64,000 nucleotides of DNA. Source: Doryteuthis pealeii. Taxonomy: Eukaryota > Mollusca > Cephalopoda > Myopsida > Loliginidae. Under the pieces are notes generated by a model. It worked only from the letters and a program-made list of their open reading frames with translations. It had not been told where the DNA came from and ran no database searches. Below, piece by piece: positions 10,541 to 21,200 of the stretch. The stretch is taken from contig CM042150.1 of the NCBI GenBank assembly GCA_023376005.1, positions 73,694,131-73,758,130 of the forward strand, given 5' to 3'. Numbering within the stretch: the first letter of the stretch is position 1; each line of letters opens with the position of its first letter. Made by a program: the position numbers and the translations under genes.

Positions 10541-11051
10541 TGTGCCATACCGTTTTAAAAAAAATTAGACATCGAACGATTGAATCAATGGACTAAATTA
10601 CAAAACTAATTGGGAACAGTTTTGAAAAACAAAACATTCCCGGTCTCTAATTTTTACATTTCTAAAAAGATCAAATCCTGAAGAACATATCACAAACTAA
10701 AAATTCAATACCCCCCAAAAAAGTGATTTGAAAATTTAAAAGTTATTTTCTTAAAACTAGAAAAATAATTTATGTAGCATTTTTTTTTTTTTTTTTTGTA
10801 GTTTTAAATACAATATTTTTTTCTGATTCAATTGGCCTATTTATACTCACTTAAAAATGTAATAGTGAATTGAAACGTTTGAAACTATCCATGTCTACTA
10901 TGATATTCACACCATAAATCAAGTTCTATTTAATCTATTCAAAAATGTAAGTTTAATAATGCACAATTTTGTGCAACATATTTTCCGAGACTTTTATATA
11001 TTTAAAAAAAATATTACTAATGATAGTTATTTTTCTTTACGGAAGACTAAA

Positions 11052-11300
11052 GGGACATAAGTTATCCCCCCTTTTTTTCAAAATATCGGGATTTTTAGTC
11101 TGGTCTTGAATCAAATGTCCAATATGCATATCCTTGTGTTATTTTTTCTTACATGTTTTGGCTACGAAGTGTAACCTTTTTTGTAAGAAATTTTCACACA
11201 TTTAGGCTACCATAAATCTGGTAGATTGTATATTATAACTTATTTGAAAATTAATAGTTATTTTGAAAAAGGAGATAATTTGATCATGAGTTGCCTCCCT
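11052..11300. mobile_element. Possible MITE with GGGAGATAACT-like termini
   Basis: The left end AGGGACATAAGTTATCCCCC and the right end, read in reverse (GGGAGGCAACTC... AATTATCTCCTTTTTC), share a diverged terminal block, both followed by TTTTTTCAAAAT-like sequence. Length is about 250 bp, non-coding. Similar GGGAGATAACT or GGGGACATAACTC motifs occur singly at 28065 and 39425. The match is imperfect. Confidence 0.4.
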
Positions 11301-11807
11301 TGTTGTCAGTACCTATATATACCATCTGATTTGTAATTTGACCAAGTGACTGTTATAACCAGTTTAAGATGAAATATACAAATTTGCATGTATAATATAA
11401 AATATGTTCTGTATTTGTGAGTATTTACAAAAAAAGAAAAAAAAATGTGCTTTAAAAATCTTTTGTTCCTAAAAATCTTCTGTTCCTAAAAATGTTTTCC
11501 ATTGGATGTTGCTTGGTAGCCCATGATATACCTCTTTTTAGTCAAAACCAATTTGTTGTTTTCTCAGATGTTTTAGTTATGATGTGAATTGCTTTACCTT
11601 TTTATCTTTTTTTTCTTTTTTTTTTTTTTGCTCCTGCCAAACTTATATCTGACAGGGTTTTGTTTAGCGAGCAACCTTGCAACAAACCCCCTTGAGCCAA
11701 CTGCTATTGGCATGTAGCTTGCCTTCCATCAATTATTTTTAAATGTCTCCAAAAGTTCATCGTATTTAAACTTCTTCGATTTATGTGCCTCTTCTGCATG
11801 TTTCTCC

Positions 11808-12233
11808 TGTTGGGTTCAAAGTTATAATAATGTTAATTATTGTTGAACAACTCCGACCAAGAGTGTTAAATATAACAATGGACTTTAATACAAGAACAGC
11901 ACGTGGAGAAGCATTTAAGACATGAAATACATATACATGAGACAAGATACATAGTAGATAATATATGTACATAGAAAAGGGATAAGATACAAAAGTTATG
12001 GAGAGTCCATAAGCTAAAGTCACTTACTACATTGCCTGTGTGGGGGTTTTCACCCCCACACAAGTAGGGTGTAGACAAACTGTCCTAACCCATTAGTTTT
12101 CAAGTCCCGGAGAAGAAAGAGAGTTCAAATCTGGCACTTGCCTGCTTAAATAGGCAAGACGATTGGTGAGGAAAAAAACAGAAACACGAGGGAAGACAAC
12201 TCTTCCAGCCAACCAAGGGCAGATAATCCCACA
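11808..12233 (-). mobile_element. Solo LTR, 426 bp
   Basis: On the minus strand it begins TGTGGGATTATCTGCCC and ends GAACCCAACA, so it has TG...CA ends. It is flanked by the 4-bp repeat CTCC (11804-11807 and 12234-12237). Minus-strand promoter-like features are CCAATC, then GCCTATTTAAGC (about 12145-12160), and an ATTAAA at about 11886-11892 that could serve as a poly(A) signal. A perfect 11-bp hairpin lies at 12037-12062, in what would be the R region. No internal retrotransposon sequence adjoins it, so it is a solo LTR. Ty3/gypsy or BEL origin cannot be told from the LTR. Confidence 0.8.
12037..12062. repeat. Perfect 11-bp hairpin in the solo LTR
   Basis: TGTGTGGGGGT pairs with ACCCCCACACA around a TTTC loop. 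It has no U-tract and is not a bacterial-type terminator. Its place downstream of the TATA-like site suggests it lies in the transcribed R/U5 region. Confidence 0.9.
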
Positions 12234-12889
12234 CTCCCAAGGAACTGTTAATTTCCACATTATTATTTTCTTTATTTTATTTTAGAAGATCAATATATCT
12301 GGACGTAATGATGTTTGGACAATATAGACCAGAAATTTTAATCTTGTCCTTAAATCAACCCTTAATTCCCAGTCTGTTGCTTGTGACCCCAATGTATTTG
12401 GAATGGGCTTTTTCTTTGGTTTTGGTTTTCTCCACTTCTGACAAAATCTATTGAGCTTTTACTATAATTTGGCATATTTGTACGGATGGTCATACTGACT
12501 ACCTCTGCTATGTCTTTAAAGATTTTGCCATGCCATCTGTAATGACTATCTGCTAGCACAGTTTGGCAGATACTTTGGATGTGTTTCAAAGATCCTCTAT
12601 GCCCGCATAATTGATGCAAAGGGGATTTGATATTTTTCCCATTCTCCAAATGATCTTTAATAATTTCCACAAAATATGTAGAAGTTGTGGACAGTGTCAT
12701 GACTACTTGGGTTTCATTCCAGGTTGGTTCTTTTATGGAGAATTAGGTGGAATCAGGGACATATTCTCTCCAAGTTCTAGGTGTCTTTTTGGATTCTTCA
12801 ATGTTTCTTGGAGAAATTTATTTATTTCATTGGCAGTACTCTCCAGTTGTTTACTTTGTTTTTCACCCAGCAGTTTCTTTGTGTAACTG

Positions 12890-13450
12890 TCATTAAAGAA
12901 CAGGTTTTCCCTGAAATTATTTCATTTTAGTAAAAGACTTTTAGAATTTAATATATTGAATATATACTTTGCTTAAAAAGTTCATTTACCCTGCAAAATT
13001 TTGATTTCAAACAGGATATCTTAAAATTTCAAAATCTTTCATATATTTTGATTAAAATGTAAAAAATTAAAGTCGTCGGGGTGGCCTAATGTCAGTATCA
13101 GCCAGACAGCAAGGGAGTCTAACCCTTTTTCACTAGCGCTAGACCAAGGAGATTGTTTATCAATTGCACTATTAGATAAAATATGTAAAATTTAATACTC
13201 CCATCATATGTTTTGATTAAAAAATGTATTTATTCTTATATTTAAGTTTTAGTTAAAAGTATTTACAATTTTACACTCAGATGAAAAGTACTTCTTCCCT
13301 GTAATATTTCACATTTGATAGTTTCATCTCATGATTTGATTGAAATATACTTTTTACCTTAGATATTTGCATTTCAATTAAAAATTTCTTAAATTTGACA
13401 TTTTTTCTTATTCTGATTAAAAATATCCTTTTCTAAACAATTTCAAATTT
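12890..13450. repeat. AT-rich degenerate repeat Z, copy 2
   Basis: Shares with 8090-8600 the ordered modules CTGTCATTAAAGAA, TTTTAGAATT, TACTTTGCTTAAAAAGT, CATTTACCCTGCAA and TCAAAATCTTTCATATAT. A SINE-C fragment sits at 13072-13170. Confidence 0.6.
13072..13170 (-). mobile_element. SINE-C 3' fragment
   Basis: Matches the tail half of the full copy at 59776-59999: GGGGTGGCCTAATG, GTATCAGCCAGACAGC, GGGAGTCTA and CTAGCGCTAGACCAAGGAGA. The tRNA-like head is missing. Confidence 0.85.
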
Positions 13451-13664
13451 GAATGCGATAAATGAATACCAAAATTTATTTATTATATGATGAAGTCTAT
13501 AAAGGGTGAAATGGGATGATAAATAAATGCTCCACCAAAATATTTTGGTTATATATTCAAAGGTAAACCCAAAGGTAAAGTCTCCAAAATATTTAGAAAT
13601 CACAGAAATGTTTGTTTATTGTCAATGATATTTACATAATTTTAAAGTTTGAACATGTATCTAT

Positions 13665-13965
13665 TTTTCTACATGATTGCCATTTCAGTCAATGAATTTT
13701 TGTAGGTGCTGTATCAGTTTTTGTATGTCCATGTGTCATACCAGCTTGCAGCCATGGCATTGAGAAAACACTGAAGCTCATCATTATTGCAAACCCCCTA
13801 CATCACTTGTGGACATTTTCAACATTCATTCATTAATTGCCATACACTTCTGTTAACTGGCGATGAATTTCAATCGGTTTAATCCCTTTTACGTTCTAAA
13901 ACCGAATAACTGCACAAACTTCACACTTGCCAGTAGCATTAATTGGGAGCTCCATCAGAAATAAT
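13665..13965 (-). mobile_element. Mariner-type transposase remnant with central deletion
   Basis: Minus-strand reading gives CEVCAVIRF, VKGIKPIEIHRQLTEVYG (N-terminal helix-turn-helix region of a mariner-type transposase), then jumps to NNDELQCFLNAMAASWYDTW and a short LTEMAI-like end, which correspond to the transposase C-terminus. The catalytic core is absent. Terminal inverted repeats were not identified. Confidence 0.65.
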
Positions 13966-14335
13966 TGCCAAGCCAAAACTGAATGATTGCTTTATGCCAG
14001 TCTAAGGTTAGCTTACTAAATAACTAAGCACATTATACTGTGGAACAATAGTTAGCAACCTAGTCTCACAGATCATTACTATTATTGAGAAATTGATTTT
14101 CACTGGGTGACCTATACCTTTCTGCCAGGTAAAGTTTTATAATTTCTTCATTTTTCAACATGATCTTCTTCTTTGTCAATGCACTTAATTCTGTTGTAAC
14201 TATTAATCTCATATCTCAAACATTATACAGTGAAAATTTCAGATGAAAATTTATCTTAGAAGTATCAGGATACACACTTATACATTCTCCTTTTTATATT
14301 CTGTTCATTTCCTTTTGTTACTGCTTTCATCAGAA

Positions 14336-14700
14336 TCATTATTATCAACATCATAAAGTCATGCTAATAGCACAGATTTCCTTGACTCTTTCTCACCATC
14401 AATACCTATTGGCTATTGCTCTCTGTAGGTCCTTTAGACTGCATCCAGTGTCCATGCAGAGCTGATGAATATAAGGCCTTGCTGGTCGGCCAATGCTGGT
14501 GTGTTTATGTGCAGAAGTCCACAGCAGAATGTTGCTTTTGAATTTGTCCCTGCTTCAAAAGCAATACCCTGGATATCTTGTTCCTCTTAGTTGGGTGGTT
14601 TGTGAGATGGGACGTAAGTGGCCGTACAGCTGCAGTTTTATAGGGTGCTGCTTCAAGGATTTGTTCAAAACAACATGCAGCATCTTTGGTTAGATCTATA
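14336..14700 (-). mobile_element. LINE B 3' end, colinear copy
   Basis: Minus-strand translation: KMLHVVLNKSLKQHPIKLQL, YGHLRPISQTTQLRGTR, LLWTSAHKHTSIGRPARPYI, LCMDTGCSLKDLQRAIANR, ending in a GAT-rich tail. It is the same protein end as the twin-primed copy at 3886-4500, here without inversion. Stops show decay. The 5' truncation falls near 14700, just beside the hammerhead-like motif at 14739. Confidence 0.85.
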
Positions 14701-14738
14701 TAAAATCTTATTTTGTGTTGATCTTTTTTTTCTGAGCT

Positions 14739-14785
14739 AGACATGCATGTTTCAAGTACCTAACAATGCTTCAGGCACTCATCAG
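14739..14785 (-). other. Hammerhead-ribozyme-like motif H1
   Basis: On the minus strand: CTGATGA, then GTGCCT...AGGTAC able to form a stem II, then TT, GAAA, and the palindrome-containing CATGCATGTC, which supplies the classic GUC cleavage triplet. Two extra bases separate stem II from GAAA, and stem I is weak next to the core (one clear pair; TAG/CTA pair further out). Activity is therefore uncertain. It may belong to the end of a Penelope-like or related element. Confidence 0.45.
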
Positions 14786-14799
14786 TGATTGAGATAGTT

Positions 14800-15270
14800 T
14801 CAGGCTATAGATTTAACACAAATAAACATGTTATTTAAGAGAATCAAGCATTTATATTACAGGAATACTTTGTGTCTGATCACATTTCAATTTTTTATCA
14901 TTTTAATACATTTGCAATTATAATGAATTACACCGAAAAATACGAAATAACTTGTCATCTGAAGGAAAACATTTTCTTAACTGAATTCAGGTCCCTAAAT
15001 TTAAATCTGAAAGTCAGACATTAACCATTTGTTTTTATGTTATACATATTTAAATTTCATATGCACAACACTACTTCACATGTCATATGATATGGTATAT
15101 CAGCAAATTGGAAAGCTAACTGAAAAGTAAATGATTGATAACATCATATTCATCATTTTACATTAAGTTGAAAAAAAAAAGAATTTCAATAAAAATAAAT
15201 ATCTTGTTAAGTAACAGAATTTGTGCCCTTAATATATTTAGTGCCCTTAATATACATTAGTCAAAAATGT
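14800..15270. other. AT-rich stretch, nothing recognised
   Basis: No exon, RNA gene or element end seen. Near 15225 the phrase GTGCCCTTAATATA is duplicated. Confidence 0.5.
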
Positions 15271-15528
15271 TCAAGAGTTCTTGAGACATTTTTTCTTGTA
15301 AATCAAGATGAGAATAGAATGCCATTCCATTCTTTCTTTGTTTATTAAATCAGCATCATTTTTAGCTCCAGAAATATTTACACAGTTAATATGAATAAAT
15401 CCTGGCAGCTCAAGTGGATTCAATTTACTTCTGAACTTGATGTTGGACAATATTTCTCTTATCCAATAAAACTGCTTGTTTTCAGTTTTGTATTGCATTT
15501 CTATGCCCAAAATTTTATTTTTAGGTAT
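15271..15528 (-). CDS. Candidate terminal exon or gene fragment, unidentified
   Basis: A minus-strand frame of about 80 codons reads EMQYKTENKQFYWIREIL, then SNIKFRSKLNPLELPGFIHI and NISGAKNDADLINKERMEW, ending CLKNS and a stop. The composition is protein-like (mixed charged and hydrophobic residues, no repeat), unlike neighbouring frames. A TTTGGGCATAG sequence before it could be a 3' splice site but has a poor pyrimidine tract. No poly(A) signal is obvious after the stop. I do not recognise the protein; a chance frame is quite possible. Confidence 0.25.
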   Translation of the reverse strand: MPKNKILGIEMQYKTENKQFYWIREILSNIKFRSKLNPLELPGFIHINCVNISGAKNDADLINKERMEWHSILILIYKKKCLKNS

Positions 15529-16049
15529 AAAGATCTACAGCAATCATATATAGCTTTTACAAAGTTCTTAATGTAGTAGAGTTTGGTATAAAGGGATGGA
15601 AAAAGGACTCTTTACTACAAATCTATTGATGGCACATTGTGTGCATTTTTACAAAATCCTGACATGATAAAATTCTAAGCATTGATTCAAAATCAGCTTA
15701 TTCAATTTAGTAGCACACAGATCTTTGTTGACCAATATTATAATTTGACCCTATGTTCTACTCTGTTAATATTTGGGAGAAGTTGCTTTGATTTTATGAT
15801 TTTATATCTGTGTTACACTTTCTATAATTGGGCTATTATAATTACCCAATCTAAAATATGAATAAAGAAAATATGTGTAATCAAAAGCATTTCTTTGAAA
15901 AAGCAAAAACTTTTTTTTATCAACTTGATTTTGTCTAATGGCAAAATATTCAAGGAACAATTGTTCAAGCCAATGAAATGCACTCTTTTCATGTTGTTCA
16001 TGATGATTGAAACAGAACCTTTGAAGCTATATGCTTTTATGGACGTATT

Positions 16050-16210
16050 GAAACATACTGATATATAGGAATGCTGGGAAGGGCATCACAAGAAATGCAT
16101 ACACACACACACATATATATATTAGATTGATGGATGTATTTTTATTTATGCATTAAAATGTACTGATATATAAGGAATGCAGGGAAGTGCATCACAGTGT
16201 ATGTGTTCAT

Positions 16211-16250
<40 letters not shown>

Positions 16251-16255
16251 CATAA
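16050..16255. repeat. Tandem duplication (about 105 bp) followed by (TA)n
   Basis: The phrase ACTGATATATAGGAATGC... GGGCATCAC at 16050-16090 recurs as ACTGATATATAAGGAATGC... GTGCATCAC at 16155-16197. A (CA)n/(TA)n stretch lies between the copies and a (TA)n tract with one G interruption follows at 16213-16252. Confidence 0.75.
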
Positions 16256-17099
16256 TAAAGAAAGAAAGAAAGAGAAAATCTGCCTAAGACCTTCACACTA
16301 ATTATACATTCCAAGAGAATGAATACCACTTGTATGATTATTAAAGCACAGATCAATCAACACGGCTTCAAAAGAAGTGGAGGGAAAAGAACCTCAATTT
16401 AACATTTTTTTCTTTTTACTTTTTTATTCATTTTTCACACCTGATTTTTCTATTGATATTTTTTCCAGTGCAATTATAAAGAACCAGTTAAAATTTATTA
16501 TGAGCAACACGATAACTGAAATCATGATTCTCAAGGAATTTTAACAATAGACCAGGGGCTTTCAAAATGCATATTACTTGGCTTTTCATTTCTTCAGTTT
16601 GAAAAAAAGTTGCCATTAATGGAACAGAATTTCTCTACACATAAGATGATGATTGAATAATAATTATTTTCTTACAAAATTCATCACAATATATTCAGTC
16701 AGCCTTATGTTAACCAGCATACATAGTTTTGACCATAGATAAGTATGCTCTTAACCTTTTTTTAAATAAAAAACTAAGATATCAGGATTTTATTTCTCGA
16801 GGCAAATTGTACAATCAAAAATTAGGTATTATTTATTACCAAACTATTCTAATATAATGTGAAGCTGCACCATTTTATTTCTTTTAATGTCTTCCACAGC
16901 CTCAAATCTTAGCCTTAAGATGAATTCATTTTAGGGAACAAAAACAAGTTACATAGGGCGAAGTGTTGTGAGTATGGAAGGTTTTGCACTTGCACAATCC
17001 TGTTTTACCACAAAAATTGCTAATAAAAAAGTATCTGACTTGTCAGTGTATTATCATTTTATTATATAAGCTCTTCAGCTGTATACATAATTTAAATTT

Positions 17100-17653
17100 T
17101 ATAATAAAAAAAAAATTGAATTTTTAAATCTTGATACTTTTTGATTACACCTTCTATCTATGTATGTACATATGTATGTATTAAGAATCACATAAACATA
17201 TATAACAGATATATCTATCAATATAAATATGTATAAAAGTGTTTATGCATTCAAATATTTGTTCATATTCACTTGAATATGTAGCTAATGGAAATAATTA
17301 GTAATGATATGACCAATATATATATTTTTACTTTATGCAAAATGATAAAGAATGATATTTACTCATGTGTATGAGCTTTAAGAGTTATCTCTTTATAAAA
17401 TGATACATACATGTATATGTATATAGAGACACTCATATAAATGCATTATAGGTTGCTTATGTGAAGATATTTAAAAGAAAATAATTATTTTTCAAGTTTA
17501 TAGGTGCATTCAAGTCTTTATACTTATATTACGTCTTACAAATCTATTGTCTATAAACTGATAGGCAAATATTATTATTATTATCATCATTGATCTCTTA
17601 CTCACACATACACACACACACTCTTTCTCTGGCAGTCTGTTTCTTTCTCACTC

Positions 17654-17658
<5 letters not shown>
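17100..17658. other. AT-rich stretch with ATGTATGTA-type simple repeats
   Basis: Scattered GTATGTA and ATATAT simple repeats and a short CA tract at about 17605; no coding or element signature. Confidence 0.5.

Positions 17659-17697
<39 letters not shown>
17659..17697. repeat. (TA)n microsatellite
   Basis: About 18 TA units with small interruptions, abutting the head of a SINE-B copy. Confidence 0.95.
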
Positions 17698-17698
<1 letters not shown>

Positions 17699-17862
17699 TA
17701 AGCACATGGTGTAATGGTTAAAGTCATGAGAAATGGACTCGTCACCCAGAGTTCAAATCCTGGATGTGGTAATTGCATTTCCCTTAGCGCTAATACCCTT
17801 GGGAAAGGTATGAATCCTACTCTCCCTCTAGCTATGGATAAATAGTAGGGCAGACTGGGCTT
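17698..17862 (+). mobile_element. tRNA-derived SINE-B, 5' part
   Basis: The head AGCACATGGTGTAATGG resembles an A box and GAGTTCAAATCCTGG is a good B box. GCGCTAATACCCTTGGGAAA and AGCTATGGATAAATAGTAGG follow, as in the minus-strand copy at 31595-31870. Here the SINE stops at about 17862, where mariner sequence begins, so the junction is a truncation or recombination point. Confidence 0.8.
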
Positions 17863-18908
17863 TTGTAGTACTGGCACGGCAATTGGTGTCTTTCTCAACA
17901 GTACCCCATACATAATAATCCATGGAGTTAAGATCCATGGGAGTTCGGAGGCCAGACATTGGGACTGGTATTGTCATAAAGATTTACGACAACCGATTTT
18001 GACTTTTCCCAAAGGTGTGGTAGGGGGCCAAATCCTGCTGCCATACATATGGCCTACCATTGGCTACCCTTGTTATCCATGACTTGACTGCAGTGTTTAG
18101 CAACTCCACATAGGCATCTGAATTCAACCTGATGCCCTCTTTGAAAAAATGTGAGGTGTCACATCACCCTCAGAGGACACTCATCTGAAAACCATCACAG
18201 TTTGGGGAAATTTAGTCTGCATGACACGAGGCGTGTCCTTTGGACTGTATGCAAGCCATCTGTTATTCTGCGTTACTTTTGATCTTGGCAAAAGCTTTTC
18301 TCATCGGAAAAGAACCAGATTGTTTGTGATTCAGCAGGATGTTTCACTTTTCTCAGAAGTTTCTTCGCCTTTATCAGATGATTTTCAGGGCTTTTTCTGG
18401 GAGCAGTTGACCTCTGCAATGCTTGTATGAGTGGTAGCAAAGGTCTTCACTGAGTGTAAGCTTCATGGTAGAGGCTGAAACATTCATTTCACGTGACAAA
18501 GCCCGAATTCCAATGCCAGGGTCCTCCAACACTTTTTTCTGCAGATTTTTGATTAATTCTGCTGTACAAATGCAATCAGCTCATCTGTTATGTTGCTTTC
18601 TTCTAGCCACAGCCTCGTAGTCTCCATTGCAATTCTCCAGTTCATGCCTGATTGTTTTTACAGTGTTATATGTGTGAGTAAGAGATCAATATAGATAATC
18701 TACTTATTTTGATGGCCGGTGCAGATCATCATGATACAAGTTATTCTCTTCCATGATTCAGGTGGGTTCCAGTCATCCATTCTATCTGTCATCACGTATA
18801 TGAATGAAGAAGGGTCCAAGCTTTTAAATGATGCATCATCAATACCGACAACCTATGGAGAAAAATAACCAAATACAAGTATGTCAAATTTATCCCGAAC
18901 ACCCTGTA
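17863..18908 (-). mobile_element. Tc1/mariner-type transposon, decayed
   Basis: The minus-strand start is a TACAGGGTGTTCGGGATAAA-type terminal repeat at 18884-18908, preceded by (TA)n. Inside, the minus strand reads RMDDWNPPESW near the start and later KFPQTVMVFR, and a block that in the correct frames gives a Pro-rich ...DLNSMDYYVWG-like sequence, where the third catalytic residue of a DDE/D transposase would lie. Many frameshifts. The far end is missing, replaced by SINE-B sequence. The same family, internally deleted, is at 45855-46478. Confidence 0.75.
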
Positions 18909-18910
18909 TG

Positions 18911-18941
<31 letters not shown>

Positions 18942-18943
18942 TC
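18909..18943. repeat. (TA)n microsatellite at mariner end
   Basis: About 14 TA units directly beyond the terminal repeat. Mariner-type elements insert at TA, so such tracts are natural targets. Confidence 0.95.
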
Positions 18944-19009
18944 TCTTTGCATATGTACTTACATATAGACTTCTAAGATAATGAACCAATCTTGATGTAA
19001 CTTGGCAAA

Positions 19010-19550
19010 TGAATTCCTTTCACCTCTTGGAGTGTTTTAATGGTATTTGTGGGTAGGGTTAGAGGAGTTTTGGTAATCCCTCCTCATCACCTCTAGAATT
19101 GCTTAGAACATTTTCATTGTGTTGAAAATTGTTTAGAAAGGTATAATTTGATCCGATAACAAATAAGATTGACATCATTTTCCCTCAGGAGGAGGTAAGG
19201 GTTATGATAGGAAAATTACTCAGAAAGGACTCATTCTACCAGCAAACTAATTGGCTAATGGGAAAATCCTGATGAAAATTAACATGTGAACTCCATTAAT
19301 CACTAGGAGTATTTTAAAGAAATTTAAAGGTGGGTGAATGCAAGGCCCCTCACACTCCTGCAGATGCCTGAAACATCTCAGCCTAAAATTGATTGAAAAG
19401 GTCAGCTTGATCCAGAAATCAAATAAAATTGCTATCCAGTGGATCCCCCACCATTTCCAGTGTGTGTGTGTGGGGGGGGGGGTAGGTACTTGGAGCTTTT
19501 TGAAGAAAATTAATAAAACAGGACTCCTTCATACAGAAAGCAAATAGAAT
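19010..19550. repeat. Two degenerate tandem units of about 290 bp
   Basis: Unit 1 (about 19010-19295) and unit 2 (about 19296-19550) share an ordered series: a Cx-GGAGTxTTTTAA start, AAATTGxTTxxAAAxGGT, TTGATCC(A/G), AAATAA(G/A)ATTG and a final ACTCxTTC...AGCAAA block. Divergence is high. A (G)10 run occurs at about 19472. No coding function. Confidence 0.55.
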
Positions 19551-19681
19551 TATTTTTTGTTTTATTGAATCTGCTTGAGTAGATTTTTTTATTCAAGGCA
19601 AAAGCTTTAATTCTATATATCATCATTTGATTATTCTGTTTTTCATATTTTATATTCATATACTGTCATATTCTTTCTTTA

Positions 19682-19765
19682 ACATATATATATATATATA
19701 TATTATATTATTATTATTTATTATTATGTGTGTGTGTGTGTGTGTGTGTGTTTACACATATATAG
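19682..19765. repeat. Compound microsatellite (TA)n(TTA)n(TG)n
   Basis: Successive TA, TTA and TG runs; about 12 TG units at the end. Confidence 0.95.
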
Positions 19766-20320
19766 AGGGAGATAGATATATGGATATATCATTTATATTG
19801 CTGTAAAATTCACATTTGCACAAAAAATAAAATACATGAATTTAGACATTTATATCTTGTTATTTCCATTATATCATGATTACAGTATAAATGTATAAAC
19901 ATGCATATGTAGATTTTCATATTTTACACCCATACCCACAGATATTGAAATTATTATTTTACCAGAGAACAAAAAGAAAACCAGAATTATTAAAAGCATA
20001 TAAATTTGTGTCTTTTGATTTCAGTTTCTCTTGAAAAAGCTATTTAAAAGATATTTTTAAAATGAGCGTGTAGTGTAATTAATGTCCATAAGAGTAGAGA
20101 TAAACTTAAAAAGAAAGTAAGGCTTAAAGAAAAGATGAGACAAAATGAAAGAGAATAAGTAAAATGAGAGAGAGAGGAGGATGGATAGAGAGGAAAGTTG
20201 AAAAGGAAAAATGAAAGATATGAAAAGAGGGTATAGAAAAAGAAAGAGAAAAGACTGAAAGAGAGTGAGTGAAATGAGAGTTGAAGAGAAGAAAAAAGAA
20301 AAGTAAAAGAATAGGTGAGA

Positions 20321-20956
20321 AACAATTAGTATTATTTGGATTATTATTGACCTCATCTTTATTGTTATCTGTACAACGTTTTGGCCAATGTGCCTTCTGG
20401 CATTCTTCAGGTATTTTTTCTTGGACTCGGCAACCTTCTTGGACTCAGGAACCTTCTTTTCAAACTTGGGAACCTTCTTCTTGTAATCAGGAAGATTCTT
20501 GTAATTGGAAGCCATCATGGAACTTTGAACCCAACCCTTTATTCAAGAGGTTATCCTGTTCTCATTCTGCTAACCATAGCTAGGGTACAGGTGTTTAGCT
20601 GTGTTAATTATTATTCTATGTTGCTGTCACCCTTGACCAGGAGATAACTTTCACTTAGAACTCTCTAACCTAATGACTTTATCCACTATGCTATGTGTCC
20701 AATTGGACAATTCAGTGTGAATTTTGGGAACTTATAAACCTAATGTCTTGTTTTACTTATGTATGATTTTTTACCTTGACTCGTATTGTGTTTTTTTTTC
20801 CAAGTTTGAGAGTCCTGAGTCTGACAAGAATTATCTGAAGAAGGCCGAAGGGCACATCAGCTGAAACGTTGCACAGATAACAATAAAGATGAGGACAATA
20901 GTCTAAATAATCAAAATAATACTAATTATCAAGCCTCATCTAAAAAATTCAGAGAA
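20321..20956 (-). mobile_element. Composite inverted SINE-A unit inside a purine-rich tract
   Basis: From 20326 to 20700 a full SINE-A lies on the minus strand, tail first, ending with the tRNA-like head at ATCCACTATGCTATGTGTCC. After a linker of about 90 bp, a second SINE-A tail (about 20795-20945) follows on the plus strand, including CTGAAGAAGGCC and GAAACGTTG. Seen on the minus strand this is inverted tail, linker, head, body, tail, the same architecture as at 49205-49787. ATAGGTGAGA at 20311-20320 and 20957-20966 flanks the whole, extending imperfectly to about 17 bp, and the GA-rich host continues on both sides. The composite therefore inserted as one unit. Confidence 0.85.
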
Positions 20957-20969
20957 ATAGGTGAGAGAC

Positions 20970-21200
20970 AGTAGAAAAGGAAGAGAGATATAAAGAAATG
21001 AAAGAAAAAAGAAATGAATGGGGAAAAATGATGACATGAATTAATGTGAGAGAAAAAGAAAGTTAAGCAAAAATAGAAAAGTAAGGGAATATTAAGAGAA
21101 AGAGACAATATGGAAAGAGAGAGAGAGAGAGAGAGAGGGGGGGAATAAGAAGAGAAAGAGATAGAAAGTAGAAAAAGGAGTGAAACTGAAATAGGAAAAA
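20970..21200. repeat. GA-rich low-complexity tract
   Basis: Purine-rich (GA, GAAA) sequence continuous with 20100-20310 across the SINE-A insertion, with a (GA)n core at 21116-21136. Serine/phenylalanine-rich minus-strand frames are composition artefacts. Confidence 0.85.

Larger units (their letters stand above)
11640..12720 (-). mobile_element. LINE with restriction-like endonuclease domain, fragment carrying a solo LTR
   Basis: On the minus strand the fragment reads, in order, GHRGSLKHIQSICQTVLADS then YRWHGKIFKDIAEVV (post-RT region), DLRTRLKFLVYIVQTSLRPD, KLTVPWE, HAEEAHKSKKFKYDELLE, and SYMPIAVGSRGFVARSLAK. The RPD...TVPWE...KY spacing and the GSRGFVA block resemble the C-terminal restriction-like endonuclease region of R2/NeSL-type LINEs. 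A Lys replaces the acidic residue usually seen before the TVPWE block, and stops are present. The 426-bp solo LTR at 11808-12233 falls between TVPWE and KHAEEA; removing it with one GGAG copy joins the frame exactly. Confidence 0.75.

Noticed and set aside
12037..12062. Rho-independent terminator
   Set aside because: The hairpin is perfect but has no U-tract and lies inside a eukaryotic LTR.
14493..14744. Opposing frames at the LINE B end as independent small genes
   Set aside because: Both are shadows of the decayed LINE B coding end, whose protein blocks match the copy at 3886-4500.
15220..15260. Duplicated GTGCCCTTAATATA as a target-site duplication
   Set aside because: The copies are adjacent with nothing between them; a simple tandem slip.
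20044..20325. Ser/Phe-rich minus-strand frames as membrane proteins
   Set aside because: They lie in a GA-rich purine tract that is continuous across a SINE insertion; composition alone explains them. The same holds for 20929-21207 and 62463-62924.
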